Source: a virus
Virus record (IMG/VR): IMGVR_UViG_3300048018_000619
Span: 29,253-93,252 of that record
DNA length: 64,000 nt
Direction: 5' to 3' (one strand)
A program made the position numbers and the translations under genes. The notes below the pieces were generated by a model that had not been told where the DNA came from, did no database searches, and saw only the letters and a program-made list of their open reading frames with translations. Within the stretch, counting starts at the first letter, position 1. The number at the start of each line of letters is the position of its first letter. Positions 60,297 to 64,000 of the stretch are shown here, in pieces.

Positions 60297-60902
60297 TTAT
60301 TTCCCCTCACTTTTTATTTTATTTATGTATCCTATAACCGCAGTGGCCGCATCACTCATGTCATAGTTTTCTTTTTTAAGGTTACCTGTCCTTGCGAGTG
60401 GCCATTCGACTTCAGGAAATAAATCATTTACGTGCTCCCATACCACATGTTTTTTATCTATGGTTTTAGGGTAACCCCCAAACAATACGTTTCTACCCTT
60501 TGTGTTTTTACCCACTAGATCGGGGAATGCAAATTTTCTTGCATTATATGTTGATATAAAAGTTGGTACAATACCTAAGACATCAAAACATGATAAAAGA
60601 ATCATACTATTATATCTAAGTAGAGTACCTACCGTGTAAACATTGTTTGAATTTAATAGTGGTTCTTCGATAATGACCTTAGTAATACCAATATCTTTAT
60701 AGTTTTCTAAGTGTTTTCTAAAACCATCCGCCTTTTTAAGTAGTTCTTCTATCTTATCTTCGGGTTTTGGTTTTATCTTAGGTGAAAAGTGAGTTAACTC
60801 AAGTAAATGAGAACCAGTTATGTCAAATAATGCCCACCCAATTGTTTTTGTGGAAATATCTAACCCTAATATTTTTGGTTTATTTTTAAATTTCTTGTCC
60901 AT
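60297..60902 (-). CDS. RuvC-like Holliday junction resolvase
   Basis: 201 residues from ATG 60902 (MDKKFKNKPKIL); a frame to 60920 starts with TTG. The RNase H-fold acidic sites are ILGLDISTKTIGWAL (first D), VIIEEPLL (E) and the final YDMSDAATAVIGYI (D...D). Length and order fit phage RuvC-like enzymes that cut branched DNA before packaging. No SAM or kinase motif confuses the call. It precedes the structured region and terminator. Confidence 0.78.
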   Translation of the reverse strand: MDKKFKNKPKILGLDISTKTIGWALFDITGSHLLELTHFSPKIKPKPEDKIEELLKKADGFRKHLENYKDIGITKVIIEEPLLNSNNVYTVGTLLRYNSMILLSCFDVLGIVPTFISTYNARKFAFPDLVGKNTKGRNVLFGGYPKTIDKKHVVWEHVNDLFPEVEWPLARTGNLKKENYDMSDAATAVIGYINKIKSEGK

Positions 60903-60951
60903 ATAAATGTATATAGACAATTAATAAGTAAATTTAAGGAGATTGTAAAGA

Positions 60952-63243
60952 TTAAAAATCTATTTTTACTGAAATGACTTGAGACCCCTTCCTCTTAATT
61001 GGGGTTGATGTCTTAGCCGTAACTAAAGTTTCTTTATTCTGATTAAGTAAGGCCACTTCAGTAATTCTTTCTTCATTGGATCTCATACCATTATTATATG
61101 TTGGGTTTTGAGTTATATTCCATTGAGTATGTGGTAAATTAACCAAAAATCTCATTTCTTCAATGTCAGTACATCTAACTAATTTGACACTCCCCGGAAA
61201 AGGTTGCTCATCTCCAAATTGTGGGTCAGAAGATGGGTCTTGACTACCCATATAATCGGTACCCGTTGGTAATTCTTTTAAATAATTTTCTAAATCAAAT
61301 AGGTTACCTCCGTCTATATCATTTTGTGTTATTACAAAGGTATGGTCCCTAAGATTAGTAGGGTCTATTAACCCCGATACGTGATTAGGTATCTTATCCG
61401 TAATATCTATTTTAGTCCATTGTGTAGGGTCGGGTATCAAACCAACCTCATTTGTTGTTTCTTGTACTAAAACCCATAATTTATTTGCGATATAACCCTT
61501 AGTTGAACCACTGAAGGTTGTGTTCATGTGTTGGAATGATCCTACATTATTTGGGTGATCTGTCCCTCCCCATTTAAATCCTATGTTTGCGGGATACTTA
61601 ATCTCACATTCATTATCAACTATATTTATTTGTACTTTAGAGAAATTATTACACGGTAAACTGTTTAATTGGAATTCATTGCCTGATTCATAACTCAACA
61701 TATATGTTAAATAATATGTTTGTGCAGTTGTTCCCGAAAAACACGACTCCGCTACTACCCCATCACTTGGGATATGGTAAACTTTTGGTGTTGGTAAGGT
61801 ATATCTTCTATTAGATCTATAATCTAGTAAAGCAACCATTTCTTGATCATCAAATACTATGATTTTCTTATCTACAAATATTTTACCAACTCTTTTACCT
61901 ATTTCATCTAAAACGTATCTAAACTTAACATATTTGGTTCTTATATCTCCAGGTGTCCCTGCGACTGTTGAGTCCATAAAATAATCCGTCACATCCATTT
62001 TAAATTCAGCGCCCACTGTAGTTCCCGTACTATTTTCATAATATATAAATGGTATGTATATATTAAAAAATTCTACATCTGAAATAACTTCTTCATCAAC
62101 CAATACACCTTTTGTGGTTCCTGTGGAACTACCGACGTAATCATCATACTTAAAAAATCTTTCAGGATCCTCAAATACATGACCTAATTCAGAATAGTGG
62201 ATTACCGCTATACATTTTTGTTCTTCTGGCGAAACAACAATCTCCTCATTAAATGAATTAAAATATGTTGTACCTGTGTTTGTAACTTGACCTTCTGAAG
62301 TACCATAACCTAAATACTCCATTGTGGATATGTGTTTTGCACTGGTGTATCCACTTATACTTTCATCGTCAATCTGACCACCTATTGGTAATTCCTTCCA
62401 AACAGTATTTAATGTCCATGGGTCATGTTGTTCACTTGGATCAACTTGGTTTGACACACAGACTTCAGAAGTAGTTCCTGATAAAGGATGTTCTATTTTA
62501 CATTTATTACAAACGACTTCAGCATAACCATTAATTGAACTAAAATCGGGGGTGTACCTATCAACAGTTATTGTTGTTTGTCCTGTTATTACTTCATCAC
62601 AATTAGGTGTTGTTGTAACTCCCGTAACTGTTGTTATATTTAAAATTTTATAAACTAAACTAGTTGAATTTCCTGTAACAACTTGTTCTTCACTCACAAA
62701 TTCATTATTGAAAACTATGGTGATGTATTCGCATTGATTAAATCTTGATAAGTAATCAGTATCTATAGAAGAAACCGATCCATTATCACAATCTAAATAT
62801 GCCTGTGTTTCCGTAAATGTAATCGTATTAGTTGCACTAACCCCACTTAGAGGTATTCTAACTGTTGCACATTCTATAGTAGTACCACTACAATTAACCT
62901 CATCATACTCTTTATATTCTGTTATGAACCCTGCAGGTCCCATTCCATTTCTTAGAGTTTCAGTAATTGAATCCTTTATTGGTACACCATACGTTGTAGT
63001 TTGGTTATTATCCATTAAATAAGGATACTTTACTTGACTATCTTTATCAAAAGGTGCAAAAACATTTTGTTGTGGTGTATCTATCTCACCAGTTAATTGG
63101 TTAAAGGGTTGAGTATAATCGAACTCAGAATCACCAACCTGAAAAAACTTTATTTGGAAGTCCCCTTCTGCAATAGACTTTCTCCCTTTTTGGGTTAATC
63201 TCGCTGACAGGAACTCTGCATTATTTTGATTTAAGAAACTCAT
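60952..63243 (-). CDS. Large virion structural protein, tail or baseplate type
   Basis: 763 residues. It opens MSFLNQNNAEFLSARLTQKG, then GRKSIAEGDFQIKFFQVGDSEFDY, a block I associate with uncharacterised phage structural proteins. The middle is strand-rich, with many Cys and Thr (CSGTTIECATVRIPLSG, CDNGSVSS). The end is KTSTPIKRKGSQVISVKIDF. There is no enzyme motif. A late-type ATATTTATA lies 29 bases upstream. It may be a baseplate or tail protein; the exact part is not readable. Confidence 0.55.
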   Translation of the reverse strand: MSFLNQNNAEFLSARLTQKGRKSIAEGDFQIKFFQVGDSEFDYTQPFNQLTGEIDTPQQNVFAPFDKDSQVKYPYLMDNNQTTTYGVPIKDSITETLRNGMGPAGFITEYKEYDEVNCSGTTIECATVRIPLSGVSATNTITFTETQAYLDCDNGSVSSIDTDYLSRFNQCEYITIVFNNEFVSEEQVVTGNSTSLVYKILNITTVTGVTTTPNCDEVITGQTTITVDRYTPDFSSINGYAEVVCNKCKIEHPLSGTTSEVCVSNQVDPSEQHDPWTLNTVWKELPIGGQIDDESISGYTSAKHISTMEYLGYGTSEGQVTNTGTTYFNSFNEEIVVSPEEQKCIAVIHYSELGHVFEDPERFFKYDDYVGSSTGTTKGVLVDEEVISDVEFFNIYIPFIYYENSTGTTVGAEFKMDVTDYFMDSTVAGTPGDIRTKYVKFRYVLDEIGKRVGKIFVDKKIIVFDDQEMVALLDYRSNRRYTLPTPKVYHIPSDGVVAESCFSGTTAQTYYLTYMLSYESGNEFQLNSLPCNNFSKVQINIVDNECEIKYPANIGFKWGGTDHPNNVGSFQHMNTTFSGSTKGYIANKLWVLVQETTNEVGLIPDPTQWTKIDITDKIPNHVSGLIDPTNLRDHTFVITQNDIDGGNLFDLENYLKELPTGTDYMGSQDPSSDPQFGDEQPFPGSVKLVRCTDIEEMRFLVNLPHTQWNITQNPTYNNGMRSNEERITEVALLNQNKETLVTAKTSTPIKRKGSQVISVKIDF

Positions 63244-63272
63244 AATTAAAGTATACGCTTTTTAATGTTAAT

Positions 63273-63280
63273 TATAAATA
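63273..63280 (-). promoter_or_regulatory. Late-type promoter motif TATTTATA
   Basis: Coding strand GATATTTATAATTAACA, 29 bases before the ATG at 63243, in a 53-base gap. Confidence 0.5.
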
Positions 63281-63296
63281 TCATAGAATAATTTTA

Positions 63297-64000
63297 TTAT
63301 CTGGGTTCTTCTACTCTATCATTATCAGGACAACTACCTTCAAAACAATTACCTGTTATTTGATATTGTACTTTAGGGTCCGATACTGTTATGTTGTTAC
63401 CATCTCCACACACCTTTTCCGTCGCATATGACCCAACAACCACTGTTTGTGATATTCCACTACAATCATCGTAATATCCCGCCCTGTCACCAGTTGAAAT
63501 GTTTGTAAACTCTATACACACACAAGTCGGTAATGCTGTCGGTACAGGTGTTGCTGTTTGTGGTGGTGGTGATCCTGCACAATCTCCTGGTAGTAATGTT
63601 ACAGGTTCCATATTGTTTGGATTACTATATATCCATGAATTACTTCTAACACATCTAGGTGGTTGTACACAATCCCCACCAGGTACAGATAGATTATATG
63701 TGATACCATCACATCCTTCATATTGTACTTCAGAACCTGCAGTCCCTTCCTTCGAACAAAATTCTATATCAACACAGGTTTCTGTAGGTGTTGGGGTTGG
63801 TGTCTCTGTTGGAATAGGAGTATATGTCGGTATTGGTGTATCTGTAGGTATTGGTGTAGGACTACTTGTTGGTGTAGGTGTAGGTGTCTCCGTACTTGTT
63901 GGAGTGGGAGTAGGGGTAGGTGTTTCTGTACTTGTGGGTGTTGGACTACTTGTAGGTGTAGGTGTTGGACTACTTGTAGGTGTAGGTGTTGGACTACTTG
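63297..64000 (-). CDS. Pro-Thr-rich cysteine-containing protein (5' end outside window)
   Basis: The frame is open from the window edge to a stop at 63297, so only the C-terminal 233 residues are visible. The first 75 are repeats of PTPTPTSS. Then come two cysteine-rich beta modules of similar order: one opening [11 protein letters not shown]...[10 protein letters not shown], the other CVCIEFTN...[25 protein letters not shown], each ending in a Gly-x-Cys. The ATG at 63611 lies inside the first module's end and is not the true start. Likely a virion surface protein with a Pro-Thr stalk. Confidence 0.6.
   Translation of the reverse strand, partial: SSPTPTPTSSPTPTPTSSPTPTSTETPTPTPTPTSTETPTPTPTSSPTPIPTDTPIPTYTPIPTETPTPTPTETCVDIEFCSKEGTAGSEVQYEGCDGITYNLSVPGGDCVQPPRCVRSNSWIYSNPNNMEPVTLLPGDCAGSPPPQTATPVPTALPTCVCIEFTNISTGDRAGYYDDCSGISQTVVVGSYATEKVCGDGNNITVSDPKVQYQITGNCFEGSCPDNDRVEEPR
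63937..64000 (-). repeat. 24-base tandem repeats coding for PTPTPTSS
   Basis: The unit GGTGTTGGACTACTTGTAGG plus TGTA (24 bases) is repeated with no change to the window edge, about 2.7 copies visible. Together with the variable copies at 63770-63936 it forms the Pro-Thr stalk region. Confidence 0.8.

Noticed and set aside
60902-60920. An earlier TTG start for the RuvC-like gene
   Set aside because: The ATG at 60902 leads directly into the conserved first strand, and the extra six residues add nothing.
1-64000. tRNA genes, integrase, transposase or retroelement-type variation system
   Set aside because: No cloverleaf was found by eye in the few gaps, and no reverse transcriptase or integrase motif was seen. 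A tRNA scan was not possible here.

Overview
The window is one continuous stretch of a tailed-phage genome. It is AT-rich and almost fully coding, and nearly every gene lies on the minus strand in overlapping or abutting operons. T4-type replication and recombination genes (SbcC/gp46, SbcD/gp47, a DnaG-type primase, a RuvC-like nuclease) together with very long fiber proteins suggest a large myovirus-like phage. Four signs point to a Bacteroidota (flavobacterial) host. Clear Shine-Dalgarno sites are absent. The phage sigma factor resembles Bacteroidota RpoD. A small histone-H1-like protein of a type common in Bacteroidota is present. Several promoters fit TTG-N20-TATATTTT, close to the flavobacterial TTG...TAnnTTTG consensus. 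A marine origin is only an inference from the gene style (LamG fibers, Pro-Thr-rich proteins, phage radical-SAM proteins).

Layout, left to right. 1-13.3 kb: sugar and surface modification, with a nucleotide-sugar dehydrogenase (cut by the window), two GT10-like glycosyltransferases, an SGNH hydrolase, two paralogous radical-SAM enzymes, two galactosyltransferase-like enzymes with a LamG domain inserted in the fold, further glycosyltransferases and a methyltransferase. 13.3-21.8 kb: a run of LamG-type adhesin genes plus small partners. 21.8-37.6 kb: four long fiber proteins, one of 2934 residues with a C-terminal S74 chaperone. 37.6-41.1 kb: glutaredoxin, thioredoxin, an AAA ATPase, a NusG-like factor and a DNA adenine methylase. 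41.2-44.4 kb: small accessory genes, including a zinc-ribbon PAP2 phosphatase, the only plus-strand genes and the histone-like protein. 44.5-49.5 kb: an unassigned block, probably virion and cell-envelope genes, including an amidase-like protein and a membrane protein that may be frameshifted into a Pro-Thr tail. 49.6-52.3 kb: sigma factor, membrane proteins and ClpP. 52.4-60.9 kb: DNA replication and repair (gp46, gp47, Cas4-like nuclease, primase, RuvC-like) plus two nucleotidyltransferases. 61-64 kb: a structural protein and a Pro-Thr-rich protein running off the edge.

The promoters appear to fall into two classes. TTG-N20-TATATTTT sites precede accessory and DNA-related genes. A different motif, ATATTTATA in the coding orientation, sits in the gaps before structural genes. 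With a phage sigma factor and a phage NusG-like protein also present, this suggests an early/late switch run partly by phage factors. No polymerase, terminase, capsid or tRNA gene was recognised here.
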